Positions 1-8,249 of a DNA stretch of 64,000 nucleotides are shown piece after piece. The notes under the pieces are model-generated. The model was not told where the DNA came from. It saw only the letters and a list, made by a program, of their open reading frames with translations, and did not search any database. Position numbers and translations under genes: made by a program. The DNA comes from Pseudomonadota bacterium (GTDB lineage Bacteria; Pseudomonadota; Alphaproteobacteria; Rhizobiales; Beijerinckiaceae), in assembly GCA_021781815.1 (NCBI GenBank), contig JAJXWB010000015.1:1-64000 (forward strand), written 5' to 3'. Within the stretch, counting starts at the first letter, position 1; every line of letters starts with the position of its first letter.

Positions 1-87
1 GCATTCCGCTTCGATGAATTCGCGGACCATCTTGCGGAAATCCGCGTCGCTCATCGCGTCGTAATCGTCGTTCATTGCGGCGGTCAT
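1..87 (-). CDS. Acyl-CoA dehydrogenase, N-terminal fragment cut by the window edge
   Basis: Only the first 29 codons are visible. The start at 87 reads MTAAMNDDY and continues MSDADFRKMVREFIEAEC, the usual opening helix of acyl-CoA dehydrogenases, which are FAD enzymes that introduce an alpha,beta double bond into acyl-CoA esters. The next dehydrogenase gene ends at 95, leaving 7 bases between the two, so they are almost certainly one transcript. Two unlike dehydrogenase genes side by side are typical of heteromeric enzymes acting on steroid or other bulky acyl-CoAs; that reading is inference. An internal ATG 12 codons downstream could also be the start. Confidence 0.75.
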   Translation of the reverse strand, partial: MTAAMNDDYDAMSDADFRKMVREFIEAEC

Positions 88-94
88 GATAGCC

Positions 95-1246
95 TCACAC
101 GAGATCGAGCGCGGGCGAGAGCGCGGCGAATCGCTTGCGATGCTGCGCCGCATTGCCGAGCCACGCGGAAAGTTTGAGAGCGCGGCGAACGAACAGACCA
201 ATATCGTGCTCGTCCGTATATCCGATCGCGCCGTGCATCTGGATCGATTCCTTCGCAACCAGAAGCGCCGCGTCCGACACGCGCGCCTTGCAGGCCGACG
301 CAGCGAGAGCTTTTTCGCGCGCTTCGACGGGCGATGACAGCGCACGCACGGCGCGGTCGATCGCCGAGCGCGCCAGTTCGATCTGCACATAAAGATCGAC
401 GGCGCGATGCTGCAGCGCCTGGAAGGAGCCGATCGCCTTGCCGAACTGCTTGCGCTGCCGAAGATAGTCGAGCGTGATGTCGAGCGAGGCTCGCATCGCC
501 CCCAGCATTTCCGCGCAAGCCGCGATGCGCGCCTCCTCCAGGGCGGACTCGAGCGCGCTGCCGCCGCGCCGGGGCGAAGCCACCACTTGCGCGGAGGAAA
601 CGGCGACATTCGACAGACGCAGCCGTCCGCATGGGGCGCCGTCCGTGAACCAGCGAATATCGACGGCCAGCCCTTTCGCGTCGGCCGGGATATGGAACAG
701 CCCTACGCCATCGCGCCCGCGCGCTGCGACCACGAAGCCGTCTGCGCCTGCCGCCGCATGGACGAAATCCTTTTCGCCCGACACTGCGAAGCCTTCGGCG
801 GTTTCCTCTGCGGTGGCCGCGCATTCGTCGGCCGCCATCTGCCCCGCCCGCTCCTGCCAGGCGACGGCGACCATGCGCGAGCCGTCGCAGATCGAGGGTA
901 GCAGGTCCGCCTTCGCCGCCTCATTGTCGCCGCTGCAGATCGCGCGCACGGCGAGAATTGCGGTCGCCGCCAGCGGCTCTGGGCCGATGCCGCGGCCGAT
1001 TTCGGCGAGCAGCGCCGCCGCCGCCGCCAGGTCCAGGCCCGCTCCGCCGAATTCCTCCGGCGCGCGGATCCCGACCCATCCAAGCTCGGCCATTTCGCGC
1101 CAGCGCCCGCGATCATAGCCCGGCGGCTTGCGCCGCCATGCCCGCACATTGGCGCTGATGTCGGTGCGGCCGACATAGTCGGCGGCGGCGTCGCGCAACA
1201 TGCGCTCAATGTCATCGGCGTCGTTCACGTCGTCTCCCGTTCCCAT
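95..1246 (-). CDS. Acyl-CoA dehydrogenase (383 aa)
   Basis: A full-length acyl-CoA dehydrogenase-like flavoprotein. The N-terminal domain shows PEEFGGAGLD, and the C-terminal helical domain shows RKQFGKAIGSFQALQHRAVD and QMHGAIGYTDEHDIGLF, the FAD and dimer-interface signatures of the family. The central beta domain is more divergent than in ordinary fatty-acid enzymes, and the usual catalytic glutamate could not be placed by eye. It may therefore be the partner subunit of a heteromeric enzyme with the gene that follows it at 87. The IclR regulator gene lies immediately upstream at 1259-2089 on the same strand, so the three genes probably form one unit. The substrate is unknown; a bulky cyclic or branched acyl-CoA is a reasonable guess. 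Confidence 0.85.
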   Translation of the reverse strand: MGTGDDVNDADDIERMLRDAAADYVGRTDISANVRAWRRKPPGYDRGRWREMAELGWVGIRAPEEFGGAGLDLAAAAALLAEIGRGIGPEPLAATAILAVRAICSGDNEAAKADLLPSICDGSRMVAVAWQERAGQMAADECAATAEETAEGFAVSGEKDFVHAAAGADGFVVAARGRDGVGLFHIPADAKGLAVDIRWFTDGAPCGRLRLSNVAVSSAQVVASPRRGGSALESALEEARIAACAEMLGAMRASLDITLDYLRQRKQFGKAIGSFQALQHRAVDLYVQIELARSAIDRAVRALSSPVEAREKALAASACKARVSDAALLVAKESIQMHGAIGYTDEHDIGLFVRRALKLSAWLGNAAQHRKRFAALSPALDLV

Positions 1247-1258
1247 CCCGTCGGCCGC

Positions 1259-2089
1259 TCAGCGCCGTCCCTTCATCCCGATCGAGGTCACGACCTTTTT
1301 CGTAATCTCGACCAACCGCGGGCCGTAGACTTCCTCTATGTCCTTCGCCTTCAGAAGGTAGGCTGGCCCGCCGCAGTTCAACGCATAGAGACCTGCGCCG
1401 TTCGGCAACGCGAGCGGCGCCCCCGCGCCGTTCACGTCCTTGCGCCAATCGCCGATCCCGAGGCAGAATCCGCGTTTTTCGATGTCTCGGATCGATTTCT
1501 CGATCGCGCGGATCAGGCTCGCCTTGTCGTCCGGGTATTTGCGCAGGATTTGGTCGATCAGCGGCGCACGTTCGCGGTCCTGCAGACCGGCGAGATAGGC
1601 GCGCCCCATGGCGGAGGTCGCGAGCGGAATGCGCGATCCCGCGGCGACGCGCAGCGCCACAATGTTCTGGCCTTCGCAATTCTCGACATAGAGCATGTTC
1701 AGGCGGTCGCGCGCGCCGAGCCCCACGCTCGCCCCGCATTCGTCGGCGAGTTCCTGCATCAGCGGGCGCGCCACGCGCCGCACGTCGAGATTGGCGAGCG
1801 CGACATAGCCCAGCGCCAGCACGCCGCCGCCGAGCGAATAGACGCCCAGCTTGCGGTCGTAATTGAGATAGCCGAGTTGTGTCAGCGTATAGGTCAAACG
1901 AGAGATGGTCGGCTTGGGCAGCGCGGTGCGCCGCGCAATCTCCTGATTGCCCAGGGGGCCGTCTTCGGCGCGAAAAATGCGCAGCACGTCGAGGCCGCGC
2001 CCGAGCGCGGTGACGAATTGCCGGTCGTTGGCGCGCATGCGGTCGGGCTTTTCCAGCAGCTCGTTCATGACGTCCTCCATCGTCGGCAT
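1259..2089 (-). CDS. IclR-family transcriptional regulator
   Basis: A 276-residue regulator. A winged helix-turn-helix at about residues 25-85 contains the helix pair NQEIARRTALPKPTISRLTY. An IclR effector-binding domain follows (about 100-270), with the family pattern around RPLMQELADECGASVGLG. The length is normal for the PcaR/PobR branch, which responds to aromatic or organic acids. It is divergent from the MaoC hydratase gene at 2221 and upstream of two acyl-CoA dehydrogenases, so it likely controls both directions. The shared 131-base region carries a TTGTGGAA/TTCCGCAA dyad. A later start at MNELLEKPD (residue 8) is also possible. The effector cannot be told from sequence. Confidence 0.9.
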   Translation of the reverse strand: MPTMEDVMNELLEKPDRMRANDRQFVTALGRGLDVLRIFRAEDGPLGNQEIARRTALPKPTISRLTYTLTQLGYLNYDRKLGVYSLGGGVLALGYVALANLDVRRVARPLMQELADECGASVGLGARDRLNMLYVENCEGQNIVALRVAAGSRIPLATSAMGRAYLAGLQDRERAPLIDQILRKYPDDKASLIRAIEKSIRDIEKRGFCLGIGDWRKDVNGAGAPLALPNGAGLYALNCGGPAYLLKAKDIEEVYGPRLVEITKKVVTSIGMKGRR

Positions 2090-2130
2090 CTTCTAGGACA
2101 TGTTCCGCACATAGTACAAGCCATTTCGCA

Positions 2131-2152
2131 TTGTGGAATATGATTTCCGCAA
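2131..2152. promoter_or_regulatory. Candidate IclR operator dyad
   Basis: TTGTGGAA, a 6-base spacer, then TTCCGCAA form an inverted repeat with one mismatch, centred between the divergent IclR gene (start 2089) and the MaoC gene (start 2221). A further TTCCGCA half-site lies at 2103-2109. IclR-family operators are often GGAA/TTCC-type dyads. Assignment to this regulator rests on position only. Confidence 0.45.
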
Positions 2153-2220
2153 TTTGATTGGCGAGGCCGACCGTGTAGTCTCGCCGTCGAACGCGACACG
2201 CCCGAAGGGAAACGCGCGCG

Positions 2221-3078
2221 ATGGCGATTGACTACGACAGGCTGCTGAACTGGCCTTTGCCGGAAATCCGGCAGAAGCTGACGCCGAAGGACACGATGCT
2301 CTACGCTCTGGGGCTGGGGCTCGGCGCCGATCCGATGGACGAGAAGCAATTGCGCTTCGTCTATGAACGGGACCTGCAGGCGCTGCCCACGATGAGCGTC
2401 GTGCTCGCTCCGCTCGGCTTCTGGATGAAGGCGCCGGAGGTCGGCGTCGACTGGAAGAAATTGCTGCATGGCGAGCAGGCGATCACGTTGCACCGGCAGG
2501 TTCCCTCGGAGGGCGAAATCGTCGGCCGTTCGCGCGTCGCTGCGCTGGTCGACAAGGGCAAGGATAAGGGCGCGCTGGCGTTCATCGAACGCACGATATC
2601 CGACGCGGTCACAGGCGAGACGATAGCAACCCTGAACTCCACCAGTTTTTTGCGCGGAGATGGCGGATTCGGCGGCCCGTCCGGTCCGGCTCCAGAGCCG
2701 CACGAATTGCCCACGCGCGAACCGGACGCGATCTGCGATTTGCCGACCCTGACTCAGGCCGCCCTGATCTATCGCCTCAGCGGGGACTACAATCCGCTAC
2801 ATGCCGATCCGGATGTCGCCAGGCACGCAGGCTTCCAGCGCCCAATTCTGCATGGACTCTGCTCGCTTGGCGTCGCCGGTCACGCGATCCTGCGCACGAT
2901 CTGCGACTACGATCCCGCGCGGATGCAATCGCTCAAGCTTCGTTTTTCGTCGCCGGTTTATCCCGGCGAGACGATCCGCACGGAAATGTGGGTCGACGGT
3001 GCGGAGGTCTCGTTCCGCGCGCGCGCGCTTGAGCGCGACGTCGTCGTGCTGAACAACGGTCTCGCGACGGTGGCGTGA
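2221..3078 (+). CDS. MaoC-like (R)-specific enoyl-CoA hydratase, double hotdog
   Basis: A 285-residue double-hotdog protein of the type-2 enoyl-CoA hydratase class (peroxisomal MFE2 hydratase and bile-acid side-chain hydratases). These enzymes add water to trans-2-enoyl-CoA to give the (R)-3-hydroxyacyl-CoA. The N-terminal degenerate hotdog starts YALGLGLGADP. The C-terminal catalytic hotdog has the hydratase 2 motif YRLSGDYNPLHADPDVARHAGFQRPILHG at about 189-217, with the catalytic Asp and His in GDYNPLH. It is divergent from the IclR gene and lies next to a paired acyl-CoA dehydrogenase locus, consistent with beta-oxidation of a bulky acyl chain. The ATG at 2221 follows directly on an A/G-rich stretch. 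Confidence 0.9.
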   Translation: MAIDYDRLLNWPLPEIRQKLTPKDTMLYALGLGLGADPMDEKQLRFVYERDLQALPTMSVVLAPLGFWMKAPEVGVDWKKLLHGEQAITLHRQVPSEGEIVGRSRVAALVDKGKDKGALAFIERTISDAVTGETIATLNSTSFLRGDGGFGGPSGPAPEPHELPTREPDAICDLPTLTQAALIYRLSGDYNPLHADPDVARHAGFQRPILHGLCSLGVAGHAILRTICDYDPARMQSLKLRFSSPVYPGETIRTEMWVDGAEVSFRARALERDVVVLNNGLATVA

Positions 3079-3421
3079 CCCATTTCCCCTCTGCAGCCTT
3101 CGCATGGAGACGGATTTCGCTGCCGCAGGCCGTCCGATCCGCACGCTCCGATCTGCGGATTTCGCCACGTCGCAAAATCTCGTCCGCCCAAGGTCGGACA
3201 AACATCGCTGTTCCTGATTGGGGCACGCGGAAACAAGGGCGTTCAAGCCAAAATCCGCTGCGCGCGGCGCAAGGCCGACGGCCGAACGGACGAATGGGGT
3301 ATTCACTGCCGCCGGCTGGACTCGATCCCGCCGCGCCGCTGCGCTACGAATGATGCCGCGCCGGACGCGCGCACGTCATGACGTGCGGATGCGTTCGTCG
3401 CCGCCACAGTCAGGGCCGGCC
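3079..3421. other. Non-coding stretch upstream of ftsH
   Basis: 343 bases between the hydratase stop and the preferred FtsH start. The FtsH reading frame is open back to 3218, but that extension is Arg/Ala-rich low-complexity translation with no FtsH similarity, so I treat it as non-coding. The one clear element is the palindrome at 3370-3387. No RNA gene was recognised. Confidence 0.6.
3370..3387. promoter_or_regulatory. Perfect 18-bp palindrome before ftsH
   Basis: CGCACGTCATGACGTGCG is a perfect palindrome ending 34 bases before the FtsH start codon at 3422. It could be a regulator site or form a strong mRNA hairpin in the leader. No known operator was matched by eye. Confidence 0.5.
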
Positions 3422-5275
3422 ATGCAAAAGAAATGGCATTTCGACATCAGCTATCTGCTCTTCGCGATGATCGCGCTTCTGCTGTTCCAGCAGATGTGGA
3501 CGGCCTCGCAGCAGATCGCGGTGACCCCCTACAGCGAGTTCCTTGATTTGCTGCACGCCGGCAAGATCGCTGACGTGCAGGTGTCGGATGGCGACGTGCG
3601 CGCGACGCTCAAGGCTCCCCTGCCCGATGGCAAGAAGTCGATCTACGCTGTTCGCGTCGATGAGGCGATGGCGCACGACCTGGACGCCGCCAAGGTGAAA
3701 TTCACCGGAACCGTCAAGAACACATGGATCTCCACGCTTCTGTCATGGGTGGTTCCAGTTGCGATCTTCTTCGCATTCTGGAGCTTCCTGAGCCGGAGGA
3801 TGGGACAGGGGCTGGGTTCGGTCATGTCGATCGGTCAGAGCAAGGCGCGCGTCTTCGCCGAAACGGACATCAAGACCGGTTTCGCCGACGTGGCGGGCGT
3901 CGACGAGGCGAAGGAGGAACTCCGGGAAATCGTCGCCTTTCTGAAAGATCCCGCGACCTACGGTCGGCTCGGCGCCCATATCCCAAAGGGCATTCTCCTG
4001 GTGGGTCCGCCAGGGACGGGCAAGACGCTGCTCGCGCGCGCGGTCGCGGGCGAGGCGGGCGTGCCGTTCTTCTCCATCAATGGTTCTGAATTCGTCGAAA
4101 TGTTCGTGGGCGTCGGCGCGGCGCGCGTGCGCGATCTCTTCGTGCAGGCCCGAACCAACGCGCCGAGCATCATCTTCATCGACGAACTCGACGCGCTTGG
4201 CCGCGCGCGCGGGTTGTCGGCCTTGGGCGGCGGCGGCAACGATGAAAAGGAACAGACGCTGAACCAGCTCCTGAGCGAGTTGGATGGTTTCGATCCAAGC
4301 GTCGGCGTCGTGCTTCTGGCCGCCACCAATCGTCCGGAGGTGCTAGATCCCGCCCTGCTGCGCGCCGGACGTTTCGACCGGCAGATCTCCGTCGACCGCC
4401 CCGACAAGGTCGGGCGTGTGGAAATCCTCAACGTGCACATCAAGAAGATCAAGCCCGACGCGGACGCCGATCCGGCGCGGATCGCCGCGCTCACGCCCGG
4501 CTTCACGGGCGCCGACCTCGCCAATCTCGTCAACGAGGCCGCCATGCTCGCCACGCGGCGCGGCGCACAGACCGTTTCGCTCAACGACTTCGTCGCCGCC
4601 GTCGAACGGGTCGTCGCCGGCCCCGAAAAGAAGAAGCGACTTCTCAACCCGGCCGAACGCAGGCTCGTCGCATTCCATGAAATGGGCCACGCGATCGTCG
4701 CCATGGCCCTGCCCGGCGCAGATCCCGTGAAGAAGGTTTCCATCATCCCGAGGGGATTCGGCGCGCTCGGCTATACGATGCAGATGCCGCTGGAAGATCG
4801 GTATCTGATGACGCGCTCGGAACTGGTCGACCGGATGACGGTTCTGCTCGGCGGCCGCGCCGCTGAAATGGCGATCATTCATGAGGCCACGACAGGCGCC
4901 GCCGACGATCTACAACGCGCGACCGAGATCGCGCGCGCCATGGTGTCCCGCTACGGCATGACGCCACGGATCGGCCAGGCGTCATTCTCTGCGGAACGGC
5001 CGCGTTATCTCGACATTCCCGGAATTTCGCCGCTATCGTCGGACGCAAGCGACGAGACGAACGCCGAAATCGACAAAGCCATCGTCGATCTGATCGGGAA
5101 CGCGTTCGATCGCGCGGCGAGAATTCTGGAACTATGCGCCGGGGTCCATTCGAGCGCCGCAGAGAATTTGCTCGAACGCGAAACATTCGGGGAGGACGAA
5201 CTGGCGCCGATCCGCGACGCCGTGCGCAGCCTGGTCGCCAATCAATCCGCATTCGCAGCGGGCGCCGAAGCCTGA
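3422..5275 (+). CDS. ftsH: ATP-dependent zinc metalloprotease FtsH (617 aa)
   Basis: A membrane-anchored AAA+ protease that degrades misfolded or regulated membrane and cytosolic proteins as a hexamer. It has two membrane segments: residues about 10-27 ([12 protein letters not shown]) and about 108-125 ([12 protein letters not shown]). The AAA module has Walker A GPPGTGKT near residue 198, Walker [11 protein letters not shown], and the second region of homology [20 protein letters not shown]. The zinc protease site is HEMGH at about 419-423, with the third-ligand region [15 protein letters not shown] chose the ATG at 3422 because [13 protein letters not shown] is a normal FtsH N terminus. It lacks the long C-terminal tail of housekeeping FtsH, so it may be a second, specialised copy. 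Confidence 0.95.
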   Translation: MQKKWHFDISYLLFAMIALLLFQQMWTASQQIAVTPYSEFLDLLHAGKIADVQVSDGDVRATLKAPLPDGKKSIYAVRVDEAMAHDLDAAKVKFTGTVKNTWISTLLSWVVPVAIFFAFWSFLSRRMGQGLGSVMSIGQSKARVFAETDIKTGFADVAGVDEAKEELREIVAFLKDPATYGRLGAHIPKGILLVGPPGTGKTLLARAVAGEAGVPFFSINGSEFVEMFVGVGAARVRDLFVQARTNAPSIIFIDELDALGRARGLSALGGGGNDEKEQTLNQLLSELDGFDPSVGVVLLAATNRPEVLDPALLRAGRFDRQISVDRPDKVGRVEILNVHIKKIKPDADADPARIAALTPGFTGADLANLVNEAAMLATRRGAQTVSLNDFVAAVERVVAGPEKKKRLLNPAERRLVAFHEMGHAIVAMALPGADPVKKVSIIPRGFGALGYTMQMPLEDRYLMTRSELVDRMTVLLGGRAAEMAIIHEATTGAADDLQRATEIARAMVSRYGMTPRIGQASFSAERPRYLDIPGISPLSSDASDETNAEIDKAIVDLIGNAFDRAARILELCAGVHSSAAENLLERETFGEDELAPIRDAVRSLVANQSAFAAGAEA

Positions 5276-5418
5276 GCCGTCCCCGAGCGAGGTCGGCGAC
5301 ATAGATCGCGCGCGCGCCGTCGCCGCGTCGACAGGGTCCTGTCCACTCTCCGGACTCGCCAGCGCGGCCGAACAAAGCCCGTCGATTCGGTGCGCGGGAT
5401 GTCTCTCGCCAGCGAAAG

Positions 5419-6825
5419 TCAGATCGGAGCAAAATAGATCGCAACACAAAAAGCGACGAGGGTCGCTGCTGCGAACAGCCCGTTCCACCGCAGCGCGATC
5501 AGTTCGGAGGGGCGCTGCATGATGTTGGCCAGCAACACCATCGAACCGTTGAGCGGCGACAGGCCGAGGCTCAGCGTCCAGGCGCCGGCTGCCGTAATCA
5601 CGAGCTTGAGCGGAGAAAGGCCATCGATGGGCGACGTCGACAGCGAGCCGAGAATCAGCGTCAGCGTGATCATCGGGTTGATGCCGATGATGCCGAGAGC
5701 GCCGACAACCAGGACGATCGCCACCGACAGCGTCTGCACCGGGAGATGGAGACCGGTGATAAAACCCGGCAGCGCATCAGGCGGTACGAGAATGGCGATC
5801 ATCGAGCCGAGAAATCCGGACGTCGTGAACAGAGTCACCTCGTTGGCGTAAGTCGGAAAGGCGCGCGCGGAGCGTTCGGCAAGCACGCGCATCGATGTTC
5901 GGACCGCTCGCACAAAACCCAGTCGGGCATTCTGCACGACGAGCCAGCCGAACGCGAACGCGGGGACCACCACGAGAATATGCGTGATGAACCCGACGCC
6001 CGTCGAACGCTCCAGCGCCAGCGCGACGCCGGTCATCGCGCAGACCTGCATCAGCATGACAACGATCGATGTCCAGCCGCCGGGATCCTTTACCGCGCCC
6101 ACGATGGCGGCGCGCGGGTGCTGGAGATAATCCATGAGCCAGCCGAGAACGAGATAGACCAGCGTAAGCCCGAGGCCATAGGGCGCATACTCGCTCCAGT
6201 GCGCCTGCGGGGTAAGCGAGAACAGGAGCGCCATGGTGATCGACAGCGGGCACCACATCGGCATGGCCGAGAAGCCGCGCAGCACAGCGAGCGTCATACG
6301 CCGCTCGCGTATTTCGAGCCGGACTCTGTCGCCGCCCGCCGACGCCAGCGTATTGACCTGCTTGAGCATGGACGCGAGCAGCGCGAGTCCGCCCATGTTG
6401 AGCAGAATGCCGAAGACGTGGCCGCCAAACGTCAGCGCCACATAGCGCCGGCCAGGCGGCTGATCGACCAGATAACGGCCAGCACGCTCGATCATCGGCG
6501 AACTCGCCGCAGCGTCGCGCAACGAGCCGAGCGAGGCGAGAAACGCTGGATAGAAGCAGGCGCGCACGAGTCCCTCGGCGACCGGCCGCAGCGCGCCGCC
6601 CTGCAGCGCGGCCCACAAGCCGAGCGCGAGGGAAACGAAGACAAGCGCGCGCGCATTGCCGCGCTGGCGCGGCCATTCGAGCGCGATATAGGCCACAAGC
6701 GCCGGCGCCGCCGCATATCCAGCGAACGCCCATCCGAGATAGGCGTGCAGAATCGTTCCGACGAGCACGATGGCAAGCAGAACCGCGTCCCGCTCGCGTG
6801 CATATTCCAGCAGTCCGGATCTCAT
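5419..6825 (-). CDS. Polytopic membrane protein of unknown function (468 aa)
   Basis: Very hydrophobic throughout, with roughly 10-12 predicted membrane helices, for example VLLAIVLVGTILHAYLGWAF near the N terminus, and VAIVLVVGALGIIGINPMI and LVAFCVAIYFA near the C terminus. The conserved-looking loops SPLNGSMVLLANIMQRP and GINPMITLTLILGSL resemble re-entrant segments of secondary transporters, so a carrier or permease is likely. I do not recognise a named family. It converges with ftsH (143-base gap) and is divergent from the CoA-transferase gene, so import or export of the acid used by that enzyme is a guess. The start at 6825 has no strong ribosome binding site. Confidence 0.75.
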   Translation of the reverse strand: MRSGLLEYARERDAVLLAIVLVGTILHAYLGWAFAGYAAAPALVAYIALEWPRQRGNARALVFVSLALGLWAALQGGALRPVAEGLVRACFYPAFLASLGSLRDAAASSPMIERAGRYLVDQPPGRRYVALTFGGHVFGILLNMGGLALLASMLKQVNTLASAGGDRVRLEIRERRMTLAVLRGFSAMPMWCPLSITMALLFSLTPQAHWSEYAPYGLGLTLVYLVLGWLMDYLQHPRAAIVGAVKDPGGWTSIVVMLMQVCAMTGVALALERSTGVGFITHILVVVPAFAFGWLVVQNARLGFVRAVRTSMRVLAERSARAFPTYANEVTLFTTSGFLGSMIAILVPPDALPGFITGLHLPVQTLSVAIVLVVGALGIIGINPMITLTLILGSLSTSPIDGLSPLKLVITAAGAWTLSLGLSPLNGSMVLLANIMQRPSELIALRWNGLFAAATLVAFCVAIYFAPI

Positions 6826-6959
6826 CGGATTTGATTAGCAGCGCCGGACGCAACCGCAAAGTTGCGAAATCATGTTTCGCCATGCGATTGTGCAGGCCGG
6901 CCGTTGCATGCGCCGCGACGCGCTGGCGAAGGCCTGGAAAACCGGAAAGAAACCCGCAC

Positions 6960-8228
6960 GTGAAAATGCCGCAACGATTGTCGTCCGCCGCCGCCCTGAC
7001 GTTGCTCTCGCCGGGAAGCCGCGTCTTCGTCCACGCCGGTCCATCGGAATGCATGACATTCGTCGACGCTATCCGCGCCGATCCGGAGCGCGCGCGCGGC
7101 GCCGATTTTCTTGGCGTTTTCGTTCCCGGCCTCAACACGATCGACTATTCGACGCTTGCCCCGGACGCGCGTGTGACGTCCACCTTCGTGACGCCGGCGC
7201 TGTCGAAGAGCTTTGCCGCCGGTCGCGTGAAATTCCTGCCCAAGGCCTACAGCGGATTTGCCCGATCGCTTGCAGCCAATCCTGTCGATATCGCCGTCCT
7301 GCGGTTGTCGCCTCCAGGCCCTGACGGCCGCATGTCGTTTGGAATAAATCAGGACTACGCGCCGATCGCTGCGGCCGGAGCCCGGCGCATCGTCGCCTTC
7401 GTAGATCACGCCATGCCGCATGTGCGCGGGGAACGGGGCCTGCGCGAAGAGGACTGCGACGCGATCGTCGAAATCGAGGAGCAACTCGTCGCCTTTCCGT
7501 CCGCGGCCCCCGGGGGAGCGCTCGCCAGGGTCGGCGCGGTCGCGGCGACCCTCATACGCGACGGTGACACCATCCAGATCGGCATCGGCAAGGTGCAGAG
7601 CGCCGTGCTCGCCAATCTGTTCGACCGCCGTAATCTTGGACTGCACAGCGGCATGATCGACGATTCCGTCGCCGCCCTGGCCGAAAAGGGCGTGCTCACC
7701 AACGCGCGGAAGTCCGCCGATCGCGGCTTATCTGTCACTGGCATGGCGATCGGCGGGACGCCCGCGTGGGAATATTCGCAACACGGGAGCGTGCTTTACC
7801 GCGCCGCCGATTACACTCATTCATCAAGCGTGATCGCCCGGCAGGACAATTTCGTCGCCATCAACAGCGCGATCGAGGTCGACCTGTTCGGCCAGTGCAA
7901 CGCCGAGACGCTGAGCGGTCGACAGATCAGCGGCGCCGGCGGCTTCCACGATTTCCAGCGCGGCGCAGCCGGCGCAAAGTGCGGACGCTCCATCGTCGCG
8001 CTCCCGGCGACCGCAGGAGGCGCCAGCCGCATCGTCGCACGCCTTGGCGCCCCAGCCATCGCGACCGGTCCGCGCAACGACGCCGATTACATCGTGACCG
8101 AATATGGAATAGCAGCCTTGCGCGATCTCGATCTCGACGCGCGCGCGGAATCGCTCATCATGCTCGCGGCGCCGGAATTTCGAGGCGACCTCGCGGACCA
8201 CTGGCGCGAAATGCGCGCAGCGTTCTAG
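6960..8228 (+). CDS. Acetyl-CoA hydrolase/transferase family CoA-transferase
   Basis: About 420 residues, matching the 4-hydroxybutyrate/acetate CoA-transferase family, which moves CoA between acyl-CoA and a free acid through a glutamyl-CoA intermediate. The C-terminal domain contains FVAINSAIEVDLFGQCNAE, where the Glu of AIEVDL aligns with the usual catalytic glutamate, followed by SGRQISGAGGFHDFQRGA and YIVTEYGIAALR. The start is ambiguous: GTG at 6960 is 10 bases after GGAAAG, while ATG at 6966 is two codons in. The AMP-dependent ligase starts 21 bases downstream on the same strand, so the pair likely activates and exchanges CoA for the same acid. Confidence 0.85.
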   Translation: MKMPQRLSSAAALTLLSPGSRVFVHAGPSECMTFVDAIRADPERARGADFLGVFVPGLNTIDYSTLAPDARVTSTFVTPALSKSFAAGRVKFLPKAYSGFARSLAANPVDIAVLRLSPPGPDGRMSFGINQDYAPIAAAGARRIVAFVDHAMPHVRGERGLREEDCDAIVEIEEQLVAFPSAAPGGALARVGAVAATLIRDGDTIQIGIGKVQSAVLANLFDRRNLGLHSGMIDDSVAALAEKGVLTNARKSADRGLSVTGMAIGGTPAWEYSQHGSVLYRAADYTHSSSVIARQDNFVAINSAIEVDLFGQCNAETLSGRQISGAGGFHDFQRGAAGAKCGRSIVALPATAGGASRIVARLGAPAIATGPRNDADYIVTEYGIAALRDLDLDARAESLIMLAAPEFRGDLADHWREMRAAF

Positions 8229-8249
8229 CCAATCAACAAGAGAGACGAG

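Noticed and set aside
84-824. 246-codon minus-strand open frame overlapping the dehydrogenase at 95-1246
   Set aside because: Arg/Ala/Gly-rich translation with no domain; a high-GC shadow of the real gene.
5746-6834. 362-codon plus-strand frame opposite the membrane protein gene
   Set aside because: Its composition (Arg, His, Glu, Gln-rich) is the typical antisense of hydrophobic codons; no motif.
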